The notes under the pieces are model-generated. The model had not been told where the DNA came from. It saw only the letters and a program-made list of their open reading frames with translations, and made no database searches. A program made the position numbers and the translations under genes. 64,000 nt of DNA, taken from the NCBI RefSeq assembly GCF_900106065.1, contig NZ_LT629796.1, positions 682,001 through 746,000 on the forward strand, written 5' to 3'. This DNA comes from Pseudomonas mandelii. Its GTDB lineage: Bacteria; Pseudomonadota; Gammaproteobacteria; Pseudomonadales; Pseudomonadaceae. Below are positions 18,564 to 27,968 of the stretch, piece by piece (position 1 is the first letter of the stretch; each line of letters begins with the position of its first letter).

Positions 18564-19131
18564 CAATCGACCTCACAGGCGATGGCTACCTGCGCGCGCT
18601 GATTTGCGCAGCGCCCGCAACATGCTTTTATTCTTTACTGATTAAGGGCTGATGTAGTGGGATTAACTTGTTCGACTTTATGGCGTCAGAAAGACATCGT
18701 TGCACTGTGACATCACCCACACCCTAGTTACCTCTGAAAGTTGTGAGTAACAAAACAATCACACAGGTAGAACTACTTTTAACTCTCAAGCGATAGTGTT
18801 CTTCGGATCGACCGCTATAATGCACCTCAGTGGCGAAGCGGTTTTTACGTGCCGATCCCGCTATCCGGCAGCCCGGTATTCTATCGTCGCTGCCTGCAGC
18901 AAGCGCTTGACGCTCATTTCATATGCTCCGCCAACGCGCTCGCTGAAACAGGTAACTGATGCTACGTCAGCTGTTTTTCTCTGGTGCCGTGGCCGCCTGC
19001 AACATGGAAGTATTTTTCGCACGCCGTAGAAACGATGCCTTTATCGGGTATTGGCCTTTCGACGGGTGTGGTCAATAGGTTCCATGCAGCGCGTTTCACC
19101 AGAATTTATCTCAACTCATACAGGTAGCACT
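18564..19131. other. Long intergenic leader, no gene recognised
   Basis: 568 bases between pcaR and the next small gene. It contains a good -10 hexamer TATAAT at 18816-18821 with no convincing -35 at standard spacing, then about 310 bases without a good open frame. A long 5' leader or a small RNA is possible but not demonstrated. Nothing else was recognised. Confidence 0.4.
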
Positions 19132-19332
19132 GTGACGAAAGACGAACTGCGCGCGGAACTTGAGCGCCAGGAACAACGTTACAAGGAAGTTTACGGCGGG
19201 GAAGTCACCACCTACGCCGCTCAGCCCGAACCCGAACGCAAACCCTGGCGTAAACGCGCCACCGTTCAGGATCAGGCATTCACCCAGGAATTGCAGAAGA
19301 TGGAAAAGGAACTCAAAGCCGAAGAACCCTGA
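19132..19332 (+). CDS. Small charged conserved-type protein, GTG start
   Basis: A 66-residue acidic and basic helical protein ([20 protein letters not shown] at the N terminus, [13 protein letters not shown] at the end). I placed the start at the GTG at 19132 because the charged helix begins there and the upstream in-frame sequence looks like untranslated leader. No domain is recognised, and there is no signal peptide or membrane span. A coiled coil is likely across most of the length, with a Pro/Arg-rich break near residues 36-46. Function unknown. Confidence 0.65.
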   Translation: MTKDELRAELERQEQRYKEVYGGEVTTYAAQPEPERKPWRKRATVQDQAFTQELQKMEKELKAEEP

Positions 19333-19708
19333 ATACCTCGGCCTGAATCCTTCAAGGGTCTGCATCGGCACCCGTTAAAAGCGGGGTGTTCTGATGATGC
19401 CTTTCGCGCCCGCTACAAGCGGGCAGCGGTCACCTCACCCTACGGATGAGGCAAATGGCACTTGCCTGACCCTCTTCTCAGATATTTCACACAAGTGTTC
19501 AAGCCTCTCGGTCTCACGAGAGAAACCCTTGTGGCTGCGGCCTTTTCATCTGAATTCAATGACTTGCAAAACCCGGTAAAAACCTCGGCGATAGGCCATC
19601 GTCACAAATTAATTCGTTGAAGAATGTTACCGATGAGCACCTAGTGCATCGATTTGCAGTCTTTTCTGGCATAATCGCGCCCCCTTATGACCGGGTCAGA
19701 AAACCTTC
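19333..19708. other. Intergenic region before the phosphate transporter
   Basis: 376 bases without a gene. It holds an imperfect stem CACCCG...CGGGGTG near 19370 that may end the small gene, a perfect 6-bp hairpin GCCCGC/GCGGGC at 19408-19424, and a CATAAT -10-like hexamer at 19670-19675 ahead of the transporter. No clear Pho box was seen. Confidence 0.4.
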
Positions 19709-21184
19709 ATGATCGATTTATTCAGCGGACTTGATGCTTGGGTGCTTGTGAGCCTCTTGCTCGCCCTGGCCTTTGTCCTCGCCTTCGAGTTCATCAACGG
19801 CTTTCATGACACCGCTAACGCGGTGGCCACCGTTATCTACACCAAAGCCATGCCGCCTCATCTGGCGGTGTTCTTTTCCGGTGTGTTCAACTTTCTCGGC
19901 GTACTGCTGGGCGGTGTCGGCGTGGCGTATGCCATCGTCCACCTGCTGCCGGTAGAACTGCTGATCAATGTGAACACCGGTCACGGGCTGGCCATGGTGT
20001 TCTCGCTGCTCGCCGCCGCCATCACCTGGAACCTGGGCACCTGGTACTTCGGTATCCCGGCCTCCAGCTCCCACACGCTGATCGGTTCGATCCTCGGTGT
20101 CGGCCTGGCCAACGCGTTGATCAACGACATTGCGTTGGCCGATGGCGTGAACTGGCAGAAAGCGATCGACATCGGGGCGTCCCTGGTGTTCTCGCCGATG
20201 GCGGGTTTCCTGGTCGCAGCGCTGATATTGATCGGTCTTAAATGGTGGCGTCCTCTGTCGAAGATGCACAAGACACCGGAACAGCGCCGCAAGATCGACG
20301 ACAAGAAACACCCGCCGTTCTGGAATCGCCTGGTGCTGGTGATCTCAGCCATGGCCGTGAGCTTCGTGCACGGTTCCAACGATGGCCAGAAAGGTATCGG
20401 CCTGATCATGCTGGTGCTGATCGGTATCGTGCCGGCGCAGTTCGTTCTCGACCTGGGCAGCACGACCTACCAGATCGAACGGACCCGCGATGCGACGTTG
20501 CACCTGAGCCAGTTCTACAAGCGTAACGCCGACACCTTGGGCGAGTACCTGGCCCTGGGCAAAAGCGTGGAAGGCGATCTGCCGGAGAAATTCCGTTGCA
20601 ACCCGCAACAGACCGAACCGACCATCACCGCCCTCCTCGACACCCTTAAAGGTGTAGCGGATTACCACTCGCTGTCGCCGGAAAGCCGCATCGAAGTGCG
20701 TCGCTATCTGCTCTGCCTGGATGACACGGCGAAGAAAGTCGGCAAGCTGCCTGGCCTCGCTGCCCGTGAAAAGGCTGACCTGGACAAACTGCGCAAAGAC
20801 CTGACCACCACCACCGAATACGCCCCGTTCTGGGTGATTCTGGCGGTCGCCCTGGCCCTGGGCCTGGGGACCATGGTCGGCTGGAAACGCGTGGTGCTGA
20901 CCATCGGCGAGAAGATCGGCAAGCAGGGCATGACTTACTCCCAAGGCATGTCGGCACAGATCACCACCGCGAGCCTGATCGGCATGGCCAACATCTTCAG
21001 CCTGCCGGTCTCCACCACCCACGTCCTGTCCTCGGGTGTGGCGGGCACCATGGTCGCCAATAAAAGCGGCCTGCAAGGCGGCACCGTGAGAACCATCCTG
21101 CTGGCCTGGGTCCTGACCCTGCCCGCGACAGTGGCCTTGTCGGCCGGCCTGTTCTGGCTGGCATCGAAGGCACTGGGCAGCTGA
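19709..21184 (+). CDS. Low-affinity inorganic phosphate transporter, PiT family
   Basis: A 491-residue inner-membrane phosphate:cation symporter. Both duplicated family signatures are present: GFHDTANAVATVIYTKAMP near residue 31 and VHGSNDGQKGIGLIMLVLIG near residue 223. A soluble loop of about 140 residues with an acidic and basic helical middle separates the halves, as in PitA relatives. Ten or so membrane helices are predicted. It is a single-gene unit closed by a strong terminator. PitA and PitB cannot be told apart here. Confidence 0.9.
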   Translation: MIDLFSGLDAWVLVSLLLALAFVLAFEFINGFHDTANAVATVIYTKAMPPHLAVFFSGVFNFLGVLLGGVGVAYAIVHLLPVELLINVNTGHGLAMVFSLLAAAITWNLGTWYFGIPASSSHTLIGSILGVGLANALINDIALADGVNWQKAIDIGASLVFSPMAGFLVAALILIGLKWWRPLSKMHKTPEQRRKIDDKKHPPFWNRLVLVISAMAVSFVHGSNDGQKGIGLIMLVLIGIVPAQFVLDLGSTTYQIERTRDATLHLSQFYKRNADTLGEYLALGKSVEGDLPEKFRCNPQQTEPTITALLDTLKGVADYHSLSPESRIEVRRYLLCLDDTAKKVGKLPGLAAREKADLDKLRKDLTTTTEYAPFWVILAVALALGLGTMVGWKRVVLTIGEKIGKQGMTYSQGMSAQITTASLIGMANIFSLPVSTTHVLSSGVAGTMVANKSGLQGGTVRTILLAWVLTLPATVALSAGLFWLASKALGS

Positions 21185-21202
21185 TACATGGCTGCGACAA
21201 AG

Positions 21203-21233
21203 AGGCGCGTTCCGTAAGGTTCGCGCCTTTTTT
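21203..21233 (+). terminator. Rho-independent terminator of the phosphate transporter gene
   Basis: 7-bp stem AGGCGCG / CGCGCCT, 12-base loop, then TTTTTT, 18 bases after the stop codon. Confidence 0.9.
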
Positions 21234-21290
21234 ATGGCCTGCAGTCCGGCATTGCCGGGTCTGTTGAAAGAGATGGTTGGCCGTGAGGAC

Positions 21291-21319
21291 GCCTTCGCGG
21301 GCAAGCCTCGCTCCTACAG
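21291..21319 (+). repeat. Single REP copy
   Basis: GCCTTCGCGGGCAAGCCTCG and the next bases equal the copy at 3177 and 46619. No facing partner lies close by, but the composite repeat begins about 65 bases on and ends in another REP. Confidence 0.8.
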
Positions 21320-21383
21320 TGGGACGTTGCCCACCGAACGCTTCTCACCACTCAATAGGCCGAGCGTTAGCTCGCCTGCTTTT

Positions 21384-21730
21384 GATCTTGATCTGCCCGC
21401 CCCTTCGGGAGGCGGAGTGGAGGCGTTCATCTGGGGGGGGGCGCGTAGCGCCGTGCGGCGAAGCCGCACACATCGAGAGGAGGTCGAAGCGAAGCCGACC
21501 GGAGGCGATGCCCCCAGATGAATGCCGGAGCGAAGGAACGCCGAGCCTAGGCGAGGGGCCGGACGTTCGGGGCGAGCCTTTTTTTGCTTACTTTTTTTTG
21601 GCGTTTGAAAAAAAAGTGAGTCGCCGTAAGGGCGAAACCATAAGCGGCCATTACCGCAGGAATGGATATGTACACCACGCAGAGACAGGTCGGCTATCAG
21701 GCCGCCTTCGCAAGCAGGCTCACTCCCACA
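21384..21730. repeat. Long composite Pseudomonas intergenic repeat ending in a REP
   Basis: About 350 bases of structured non-genic DNA. Hairpins include GTGCGGC-GAA-GCCGCAC (21453-21469) and a T8/A8 arm pair ACTTTTTTTT / AAAAAAAAGT (21592-21601, 21610-21619) with an 8-base loop. A G8 run lies near 21433. From memory the same block recurs in many fluorescent Pseudomonas genomes, often with spurious predicted proteins. It ends in a REP copy (21701-21730). I see no transposase. Confidence 0.6.
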
Positions 21731-21816
21731 GCCCCCCCATTACCAAATCGCAGGCGAAAAAAAGGGCAACCGAAGTTGCCCAAAATGCCTTGCGTGCTCA
21801 TTACATCCAGAAAGAA

Positions 21817-21930
21817 CTACGGCTTACGCTTATGCGAATCCTTCCAGATAAAAAATCCGAACCCTGCGAAAAACAGAACCATGAGGCCAACTGTCAGCAC
21901 CCCTGCGATCACCACGTTGTCGAAAAACAT
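21817..21930 (-). CDS. ccoM: CcoM-like 37-residue membrane subunit of cbb3 oxidase
   Basis: A short gene of 37 codons. The peptide starts MFFDNVVIAGVLTVGLMVLF, carries one membrane helix (about residues 6-29) and ends in a basic tail IWKDSHKRKP. Length, helix and the FIWKDSxK tail match my memory of CcoM, the single-helix subunit found in the Pseudomonas stutzeri cbb3-type cytochrome c oxidase. AGGAGA lies eight bases before the ATG. An ANR/FNR box sits 66-79 bases upstream, as expected for a low-oxygen oxidase component. It is unlinked to ccoNOQP in this window. Identity is by memory, not alignment. Confidence 0.7.
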   Translation of the reverse strand: MFFDNVVIAGVLTVGLMVLFFAGFGFFIWKDSHKRKP

Positions 21931-21967
21931 GACGGCTCTCCTGCACTTGCCCTGTTGCGATAGGGCT

Positions 21968-21973
21968 AAGTTA
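21968..21973 (-). promoter_or_regulatory. -10 element paired with the ANR box
   Basis: Minus-strand TAACTT lies with its centre about 32 bases downstream of the ANR-box centre, the spacing of a class II FNR-type promoter with activator at -41.5. Confidence 0.5.
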
Positions 21974-21995
21974 ACCAATCAGGCAGAAGAGAAAA

Positions 21996-22009
21996 TTGAC
22001 CAGGATCAA
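21996..22009 (-). promoter_or_regulatory. ANR/FNR box
   Basis: Minus strand TTGAT-CCTG-GTCAA matches the ANR consensus TTGAT-N4-ATCAA at nine of ten fixed positions. It stands 66 bases before the CcoM-like ATG and predicts induction at low oxygen. Confidence 0.75.
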
Positions 22010-22049
22010 TGTCGCCCAAGACAGGGCGTAAAGGAGGGGAAATAACTGA

Positions 22050-22069
22050 CCTGCATCAACGGATGCAGG
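22050..22069 (-). terminator. Hairpin after the basic small-protein gene
   Basis: Perfect 8-bp stem CCTGCATC / GATGCAGG with a four-base loop, five bases past the stop of the minus-strand gene. The trailing sequence TCAGTTATTT is only weakly T-rich. Confidence 0.55.
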
Positions 22070-22074
22070 GTGTT

Positions 22075-22236
22075 TCAGCGCTTTTTCGGCTTGTTCTTCG
22101 GTTTCTTTTTGGCTTTACCCAACGGCATCGCCTGCTCAAACGCCTGACGCACTTCATTCAGACGCTTTTCATTAAGGTCATGAACCCGCTTGGCGCGTTC
22201 GGAATTGAGATCAATCAGCTTGTCGTCTTGGCTCAT
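22075..22236 (-). CDS. Small basic protein of unknown function
   Basis: A 53-residue protein beginning MSQDDKLIDLNSERAKRVHD, with a heptad-like helix through residue 40 and a very basic tail (KAKKKPKNKPKKR). I chose the ATG at 22236 over a GTG 11 codons upstream. There is no signal peptide. The Lys-rich tail suggests nucleic acid or ribosome contact, but that is only inference. It precedes the ANR-regulated small gene on the same strand, separated by the ANR promoter. Confidence 0.65.
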   Translation of the reverse strand: MSQDDKLIDLNSERAKRVHDLNEKRLNEVRQAFEQAMPLGKAKKKPKNKPKKR

Positions 22237-22308
22237 GGTGCTCAGTACATCGTATGGCAGGGTTGTCACAATAATGCGGTCTCACGGCAGCGCTGACCAG
22301 CCACAACC

Positions 22309-22650
22309 TCAAATCTGGATATCGACCCACAACCCCTGGCGCGGCTGATCTTCCATCAACGGCGCCACCGGCACGGTATTGTCGGCATTGAGCTCGTTAC
22401 CGGGAATCGCCAGATGCTCTTCCGGATCTTCATCAGCCTCACGACGACGCCGTTCCCGCTCCTGCTTGCGCCGCTGTTCCTCGCGCAGCTGAAAAGCCGC
22501 TTCTTCGGGATCTCGCTGTTGCAGGTCGATGGTGTTTTCGTTGGAGCTTTCCTGCACCGGCACGACAGGCGGAATATCCGGGCGCTGGCGGATCGGGTCC
22601 TGCTGTGACGTGATCGGCACGGCACTCAAAGGGAGCATCGGTGGCAGCAT
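22309..22650 (-). CDS. Pro-rich/coiled-coil hypothetical protein
   Basis: A 113-residue protein. The N-terminal 45 residues are Pro-rich (MLPPMLPLSAVPITSQQD). The middle is a charged helix of Glu/Arg repeats (about residues 50-80, REEQRRKQERERRRREADED), and the C terminus has PRQGLWVDIQI. AGGAGA precedes the ATG at 22650; an upstream in-frame start is unlikely. Homologues in Pseudomonas are, as I remember, sometimes mislabelled aspartate-semialdehyde dehydrogenase; nothing here supports that enzyme. It is divergent from rapA. Confidence 0.7.
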   Translation of the reverse strand: MLPPMLPLSAVPITSQQDPIRQRPDIPPVVPVQESSNENTIDLQQRDPEEAAFQLREEQRRKQERERRRREADEDPEEHLAIPGNELNADNTVPVAPLMEDQPRQGLWVDIQI

Positions 22651-22868
22651 AATTATTAGTCTCCTGTCAGCAGGCTGTCGGCTGCGGGGATGGCGACTTG
22701 AGCCATCGGTCGCAAACTGTGACCGGTTTGGCACCAATTGGTGCCCCGACCTGCAAGCATCGCGTCGCTGGGCTAACGTAAGAGTGCGAGTTTTTATGAG
22801 AGTCCTTTGGCCCTGAAGCCCTCATTCCGTTAAGATAGCCCGCTTTTTCAAGGTGGGAGTCAGGCAGC

Positions 22869-25715
22869 ATGGCGCAGCAGTATCAACCGGGGCAACGCTG
22901 GATCAGTGACAGCGAAGCCGAGCTGGGTTTAGGCACCGTTCTGGCACAGGACGGCCGCTTGTTGACCGTGCTCTATCCGGCCACTGGCGAGACTCGCCAG
23001 TACGCGCTACGGAATGCGCCCCTCACCCGCGTGCGGTTTTCGCCGGGCGACTCCATCACTCACTTCGAAGGCTGGAAGCTGACCGTCCAGGAAGTCGACG
23101 ACGTCGATGGCCTGCTGGTCTACCACGGCCTCAACGCGCAGAACGAAGTGGTTACCCTGCCGGAAACCCAACTGTCGAACTTCATTCAGTTCCGCCTGGC
23201 CAGTGACCGTTTGTTCGCCGGGCAGATCGACCCGCTGGCCTGGTTCTCCCTGCGCTACAACACCCTGGAACACACCAGCCGCCAATTGCAGTCCGCGCTT
23301 TGGGGCCTCGGTGGCGTACGCGCGCAACCGATCGCGCACCAGTTGCACATCGCCCGTGAAGTCGCCGACCGCATTGCGCCGCGGGTTCTGCTGGCCGATG
23401 AAGTGGGCCTGGGCAAAACCATCGAAGCCGGCCTGGTGATCCATCGCCAACTGCTCTCGGGCCGCGCCAACCGCGTGCTGATCCTGGTGCCGGAGAACCT
23501 GCAGCACCAGTGGCTGGTCGAGATGCGCCGCCGCTTTAACCTGCAAGTCGCGCTGTTCGACGAAGAACGCTTCATCGAAAGCGATGCCGCCAACCCATTT
23601 GAAGACACCCAGCTCGCGCTGGTTGCACTCGAGTGGCTGGTGGACGACGAAAAGGCCCAGGACGCGCTGTTCGCCGCCGGTTGGGACCTGCTGGTGGTCG
23701 ACGAAGCGCACCACCTGGTGTGGCACGAAGACAAGGCCAGCCCTGAATACACCTTGGTCGAGCAACTGGCCGAAGTCATTCCCGGCGTCCTGTTGCTGAC
23801 CGCGACCCCGGAACAACTGGGTCAGGACAGCCACTTTGCGCGCCTGCGCCTGCTTGACCCGAACCGTTTCCATGACCTGCACGCCTTCCGCGCCGAGAGC
23901 GAAAACTATCGCCCGGTGGCCGAAGCCGTTCAGGAGCTGCTGGACAAAGGGCGCCTGTCGCCGGAAGCGCACAAGACCATTCACGGTTTCCTCGGCAACG
24001 AAGGCGAAGCGCTGCTGACCGCCGTCAACGATGGCGACATCGAAGCCAGCGCCCGCCTGGTCCGCGAACTGCTGGACCGCCACGGCACCGGCCGCGTGCT
24101 GTTTCGCAACACCCGCGCCGCCGTGCAGGGTTTCCCGGAACGCAAACTGCATCCGTACCCGCTGCCGTGCCCGGACGAATACCTCGAACTGCCGCTGGGC
24201 GATCACGCCGAGCTGTACCCGGAAGTCAGCTTCCAGGCCCAGCCGGACGCCAACGAAGAAGAACGCTGGTGGAAATTCGACCCGCGCGTCGAGTGGCTGA
24301 TCGATCAGCTGAAGATGCTCAAACGCACCAAAGTGCTGGTGATCTGCGCCCACGCTGAAACCGCCATGGACCTGGAAGACGCCCTGCGTGTGCGCTCCGG
24401 TATTCCGGCCACGGTCTTCCACGAAGGCATGAACATCCTTGAGCGTGACCGCGCCGCGGCCTACTTCGCCGACGAAGAATTTGGCGCACAGGTGCTGATC
24501 TGCTCGGAAATCGGCAGTGAAGGTCGTAACTTCCAGTTCTCGCACCACCTGGTGCTGTTCGATCTGCCATCCCACCCGGACTTGCTCGAGCAGCGTATCG
24601 GTCGTCTGGACCGGATCGGCCAGAAGCACATCATCGAACTGCACGTGCCGTATCTGGAAACCAGCCCTCAAGAACGGCTGTTCCAGTGGTACCACGAGGC
24701 GCTGAACGCGTTCCTCAACACCTGCCCGACCGGCAACGCCTTGCAGCATCAGTTCGGCCCGCGCCTGCTGCCACTGCTGGAAAACGCCGACGATGGCGAG
24801 TGGCAAGCCCTGATCGACGAAGCCCGCGCCGAGCGTGAGCGCCTGGAAGCCGAGTTGCACACCGGCCGTGACCGCTTGCTGGAACTCAACTCCGGCGGCG
24901 CTGGCGAAGGTGATGCGCTGGTCGAGGACATTCTCGAACAAGACGATCAGTTCGCCCTGCCGATCTACATGGAAACCCTGTTCGACGCATTCGGCATCGA
25001 CAGCGAAGACCATTCGGAAAACGCCCTGATCCTCAAGCCGAGCGAAAAAATGCTCGACGCCAGTTTCCCGCTGGGCGACGACGAAGGCGTGACCATCACT
25101 TACGACCGTAACCAGGCGCTGTCTCGCGAAGACATGCAGTTCATCACCTGGGAACACCCGATGGTGCAAGGCGGCATGGACCTGGTCTTGTCCGGTTCAA
25201 TGGGCAACACCGCCGTGGCGCTGATCAAGAACAAGGCGCTGAAACCGGGCACCGTGTTGCTGGAACTGCTCTACGTCAGCGAAGTGGTTGCGCCGCGCTC
25301 GCTGCAACTGGGCCGTTACCTGCCGCCGGCCGCCCTGCGCTGCCTGCTCGATGCCAATGGCAACGACCTGTCGGCACGGGTGTCGTTCGAAACCTTGAAC
25401 GATCAACTGGAAAGCGTGCCCCGCGCCAGCGCCAACAAGTTCATCCAGGCTCAGCGCGATCAACTGACGCCACGGATCAACGCCGGCGAAGAGAAGATCT
25501 TCCCGCGTCACGCCGAACGGGTTGCCGAAGCGCAACGTCGTCTGGCGGCCGATACCGACGAAGAGCTGGCACGTTTGACCGCACTGCAAGCGGTCAACCC
25601 GACCGTGCGCGACAGCGAACTGGTTGCCCTGCGCAAACAACGCGAGCAGGGTCTGGCGATGCTGGATAAAGCCGCGTTGCGGCTGGAAGCGATTCGGGTG
25701 TTGGTGGCGGGTTAA
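22869..25715 (+). CDS. rapA: RNA polymerase-associated Swi2/Snf2 ATPase RapA (HepA)
   Basis: A 948-residue ATPase that binds core RNA polymerase and helps it recycle. The N-terminal Tudor-like region runs to about residue 110. Helicase motif [16 protein letters not shown] is at about 176-190, motif [14 protein letters not shown] near 280, motif [15 protein letters not shown] near 315, and motif [16 protein letters not shown] near 580. The C-terminal part includes the RapA C domain. Length equals the E. coli protein within a few residues. A single-gene unit with its own terminator. Confidence 0.97.
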   Translation: MAQQYQPGQRWISDSEAELGLGTVLAQDGRLLTVLYPATGETRQYALRNAPLTRVRFSPGDSITHFEGWKLTVQEVDDVDGLLVYHGLNAQNEVVTLPETQLSNFIQFRLASDRLFAGQIDPLAWFSLRYNTLEHTSRQLQSALWGLGGVRAQPIAHQLHIAREVADRIAPRVLLADEVGLGKTIEAGLVIHRQLLSGRANRVLILVPENLQHQWLVEMRRRFNLQVALFDEERFIESDAANPFEDTQLALVALEWLVDDEKAQDALFAAGWDLLVVDEAHHLVWHEDKASPEYTLVEQLAEVIPGVLLLTATPEQLGQDSHFARLRLLDPNRFHDLHAFRAESENYRPVAEAVQELLDKGRLSPEAHKTIHGFLGNEGEALLTAVNDGDIEASARLVRELLDRHGTGRVLFRNTRAAVQGFPERKLHPYPLPCPDEYLELPLGDHAELYPEVSFQAQPDANEEERWWKFDPRVEWLIDQLKMLKRTKVLVICAHAETAMDLEDALRVRSGIPATVFHEGMNILERDRAAAYFADEEFGAQVLICSEIGSEGRNFQFSHHLVLFDLPSHPDLLEQRIGRLDRIGQKHIIELHVPYLETSPQERLFQWYHEALNAFLNTCPTGNALQHQFGPRLLPLLENADDGEWQALIDEARAERERLEAELHTGRDRLLELNSGGAGEGDALVEDILEQDDQFALPIYMETLFDAFGIDSEDHSENALILKPSEKMLDASFPLGDDEGVTITYDRNQALSREDMQFITWEHPMVQGGMDLVLSGSMGNTAVALIKNKALKPGTVLLELLYVSEVVAPRSLQLGRYLPPAALRCLLDANGNDLSARVSFETLNDQLESVPRASANKFIQAQRDQLTPRINAGEEKIFPRHAERVAEAQRRLAADTDEELARLTALQAVNPTVRDSELVALRKQREQGLAMLDKAALRLEAIRVLVAG

Positions 25716-25745
25716 ACCGCCCCGCTCCACCGCTGAAAACAAGAA

Positions 25746-25771
25746 GGCCCGCAGTGATGCGGGCCTTTTTT
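25746..25771 (+). terminator. Rho-independent terminator of rapA
   Basis: Stem GGCCCGC / GCGGGCC with a six-base loop AGTGAT and a T6 tract, 30 bases after the stop. Confidence 0.93.
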
Positions 25772-25802
25772 ATTGCCTGAAATTTGATGCAGTGATGCTG
25801 AT

Positions 25803-25893
25803 GGCCGCATCGCTAGCAGGAGCAGGCTAGCGCCCACAGGGGATTTGTTAACGCTGTAGATCCAATGTAGGAGCCAGCCTGCAGGCGATAGCG
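25803..25893. repeat. REP inverted pair, variant with CTAGC core
   Basis: CATCGCTAGCAGGAGCAGGC faces TGTAGGAGCCAGCCTGCAGG about 40 bases later. It is a more diverged REP type than the main family, located between the convergent rapA and MFS genes. Confidence 0.7.
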
Positions 25894-25894
25894 A

Positions 25895-27244
25895 TTATGC
25901 AGTCGCCACTGCAACATCAGATTCACCCACAGCGACCAACCCTTCCTTCATCCGCTTCGAATCCCGAACAAAACACCGCGAAGCCAAAAACAGAAACACC
26001 ATGGTGAAAAACAGCGCCACCGGGATCAAGTACATCGCGTCATGCAAGCCGACCGCCTTGAATGCCTCGGTCATTTGCTCGGTGCCTGCCGCGGCCATCG
26101 CCGTGTGCGCGAAGTGGTCGGACAAACCACCCACCACCACCGGTCCCAAACCACCGCCCAGCAAGTACAACCCGGCGAAGAACAGCGCCATCGCCGTGGC
26201 CCGCAAGCGCGGTTCGACCACGTCCTGAATCGCCGTGTAAACGCAGGTATAGAAGTTGTAAGCAAACAGCCAACCCACGCTGAACACTGCCACGAACACC
26301 CCGATCTCGATCCGCCCGGCATGCAGCGCCCACGCGGTACAGACCGTCGAGATGATCAGGCTGAATGCCGCAAACAGCAGGCGCCCATTGGCCACTCGCT
26401 GGTGAATCTTGTCGGCGACCCAGCCACCGAGCGTCAATCCGAACAAACCGGTCACGCCGACGATCACGCCGGTCGCCACCGCCGCTTCCTGCAACGGCAT
26501 CAGGAAGTAACGCTGCAACATCGGCACCAGAAACGAGTTGCAGGCATAAGTAGCGAAGTTGAAGCACAACCCGGCCAAGACCAGCCAAAGAAAGGTCGGC
26601 ACCGCCAGAATTCGCCGGATCGGCTTGTCGACTTTCTCTTGCGAGACCTGCACGGTTTCTGCCGCGCCACGCTTCGGCTCTTTGATGAAGAACATGAAGA
26701 TCGCGAGGATCAGCCCTGGCACCGCCGCGATGAAGAACGGTGCACGCCAGCTATCGAACGCTTTGACCATTGCGCCAATGGTGAAGAACGCCAGCAGCAG
26801 GCCCAGTGGCAGACCGAGCATGAAAATGCCCATGGCCCGCGCGCGACGATGCGCCGGGAACAGGTCGCCGATCAGCGAGTTGGCGGCCGGCGCGTAACTG
26901 GCTTCGCCGACGCCGACGCCCATGCGCACGATCAGGAACGCCCAGAAATTGCCCACCAGCCCATTGACCGCCGTCAGACCGCTCCACGCCGCCAGGCCCC
27001 AGCCCATCAGCTTGCTGCGCGAACCGGTATCGGCCATGCGCCCCAGGGGCAAGCCGGCAATGGCGTAGACGATGGTGAATGCAGTACCGATGATCCCCAG
27101 CTGAAAGTCGCTGAGGTGCCATTCCATGCGGATGGGTTCGATGATGATGGCCGGGATGGTGCGATCGAAGAAGTTGAACAGATTGGCCAGGAACAGCAGG
27201 AACAGAATGCGCCAGGCATTCGCCGCTTGGGTCGAGTTCTGCAT
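25895..27244 (-). CDS. MFS transporter, spinster-like branch
   Basis: A 449-residue secondary carrier with twelve predicted helices. The motif-A loop reads LGRMADTGSRSKLMGWG, and the conserved GVGEASYAPAANSLIGDLFP follows helix 4, as in spinster-type and related MFS proteins. A basic cytoplasmic loop (KEPKRGAAETVQVSQEKVDK) separates the halves. Substrate unknown. It stands alone, with no regulator or enzyme beside it to suggest a role. Confidence 0.85.
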   Translation of the reverse strand: MQNSTQAANAWRILFLLFLANLFNFFDRTIPAIIIEPIRMEWHLSDFQLGIIGTAFTIVYAIAGLPLGRMADTGSRSKLMGWGLAAWSGLTAVNGLVGNFWAFLIVRMGVGVGEASYAPAANSLIGDLFPAHRRARAMGIFMLGLPLGLLLAFFTIGAMVKAFDSWRAPFFIAAVPGLILAIFMFFIKEPKRGAAETVQVSQEKVDKPIRRILAVPTFLWLVLAGLCFNFATYACNSFLVPMLQRYFLMPLQEAAVATGVIVGVTGLFGLTLGGWVADKIHQRVANGRLLFAAFSLIISTVCTAWALHAGRIEIGVFVAVFSVGWLFAYNFYTCVYTAIQDVVEPRLRATAMALFFAGLYLLGGGLGPVVVGGLSDHFAHTAMAAAGTEQMTEAFKAVGLHDAMYLIPVALFFTMVFLFLASRCFVRDSKRMKEGLVAVGESDVAVATA

Positions 27245-27602
27245 GGGGGTCCGTCTCTTTTATTGTTATTGGGGCTTCGCTGTCCCCGGAACCTCCAATC
27301 TAGACAGGCCCGCCGGAGCTGTCTGTAATTATTCGTAATGCTGATATCAACCCATGGAGCCAAATCCAAACCTGTGGGAGCGAGCTGCTAGCGAAGAGGC
27401 CGGCACATTCAATACAGAGGGTGACTGATCCGCCGCTTTCGCGAGCAGGCTCGCTCCCACAAGGGATTCTGCAAGGCAAGTATTTCTCGCCATTGGTCAC
27501 ATGAAAAAATACTTTTTCGCCCCCTTCCCAAGTTCAAAGCGAAGCCTAGAATAGCGGCCTTGCCTGCCCCACCAATCCCCTATCCCTCTTTGATTATCGC
27601 CC
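27245..27602. other. Intergenic region with inverted repeat and REP pair
   Basis: 358 bases between divergent genes. Near the MFS gene is an inverted repeat AGACAG/CTGTCT around 27302-27324, a possible operator. A REP pair occupies 27373-27464. No small gene was recognised. Confidence 0.5.
27373..27464. repeat. REP inverted pair
   Basis: TGTGGGAGCGAGCTGCTAGC faces CGCGAGCAGGCTCGCTCCCA; the first arm has lost part of its core. Confidence 0.85.
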
Positions 27603-27968
27603 ATGTCCGAAGCCAGTCCGTGTCTGAATTGCGGTGCCTGCTGTTCTCATTTTCGCGTGTCTTTTTTCTGGGGTGAATGCACCTCGGCCGGGGGAACGGT
27701 GCCTGACGAGCTAGTCGCCCCCATCAGCCCCAGCCGGGTGGCCATGCTGGGCACGGACTGCAAACCCACTCGCTGCGTCGGGCTGGTCGGCGAAGTCGGC
27801 AGCACCGTGCAATGCTCGATTTACGACCAACGTTCCAGCACCTGTCGGGAGTTCGACGCCTCCTGGGCCAACGGCGAGGCAAATGTGGATTGCGATGCGG
27901 CACGGGCAGCGTTCGGATTGCCGGCCCTGCAACCGGAATTCGAGTTCCCTTATGAGCAGATCGCCTGA
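27603..27968 (+). CDS. YkgJ-type cysteine cluster (zinc/iron-chelating) protein
   Basis: A 121-residue soluble protein of the CxxCxxCC family. The N terminus has CLNCGACCSHFRV (Cys 7, 10, 13, 14). Further cysteines follow in GECTSAGG, TDCKPTRCVG, VQCSIYDQRSSTCREF and VDCD, a full set for metal binding. The biochemical role of the family is not settled. It lies 131 bases before the diguanylate cyclase gene and is probably independent. Confidence 0.85.
   Translation: MSEASPCLNCGACCSHFRVSFFWGECTSAGGTVPDELVAPISPSRVAMLGTDCKPTRCVGLVGEVGSTVQCSIYDQRSSTCREFDASWANGEANVDCDAARAAFGLPALQPEFEFPYEQIA

Noticed and set aside
18796..19029. 77-codon frame in the long intergenic leader
   Set aside because: No ribosome site, Cys/Ser/Arg-rich composition unlike neighbours, and overlaps the promoter-like TATAAT.
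21277..21963. 228-codon plus-strand frame across the composite repeat
   Set aside because: The translation covers REP and hairpin DNA; similar spurious proteins are known from this repeat.
22309..22650. Aspartate-semialdehyde dehydrogenase
   Set aside because: This label, as I remember, is attached to relatives, but the 113-residue Pro-rich/coiled-coil protein has no dehydrogenase fold.
23007..25169. 720-codon minus-strand frame inside rapA
   Set aside because: Shadow of rapA; no ribosome site or family motif, and rapA is complete.
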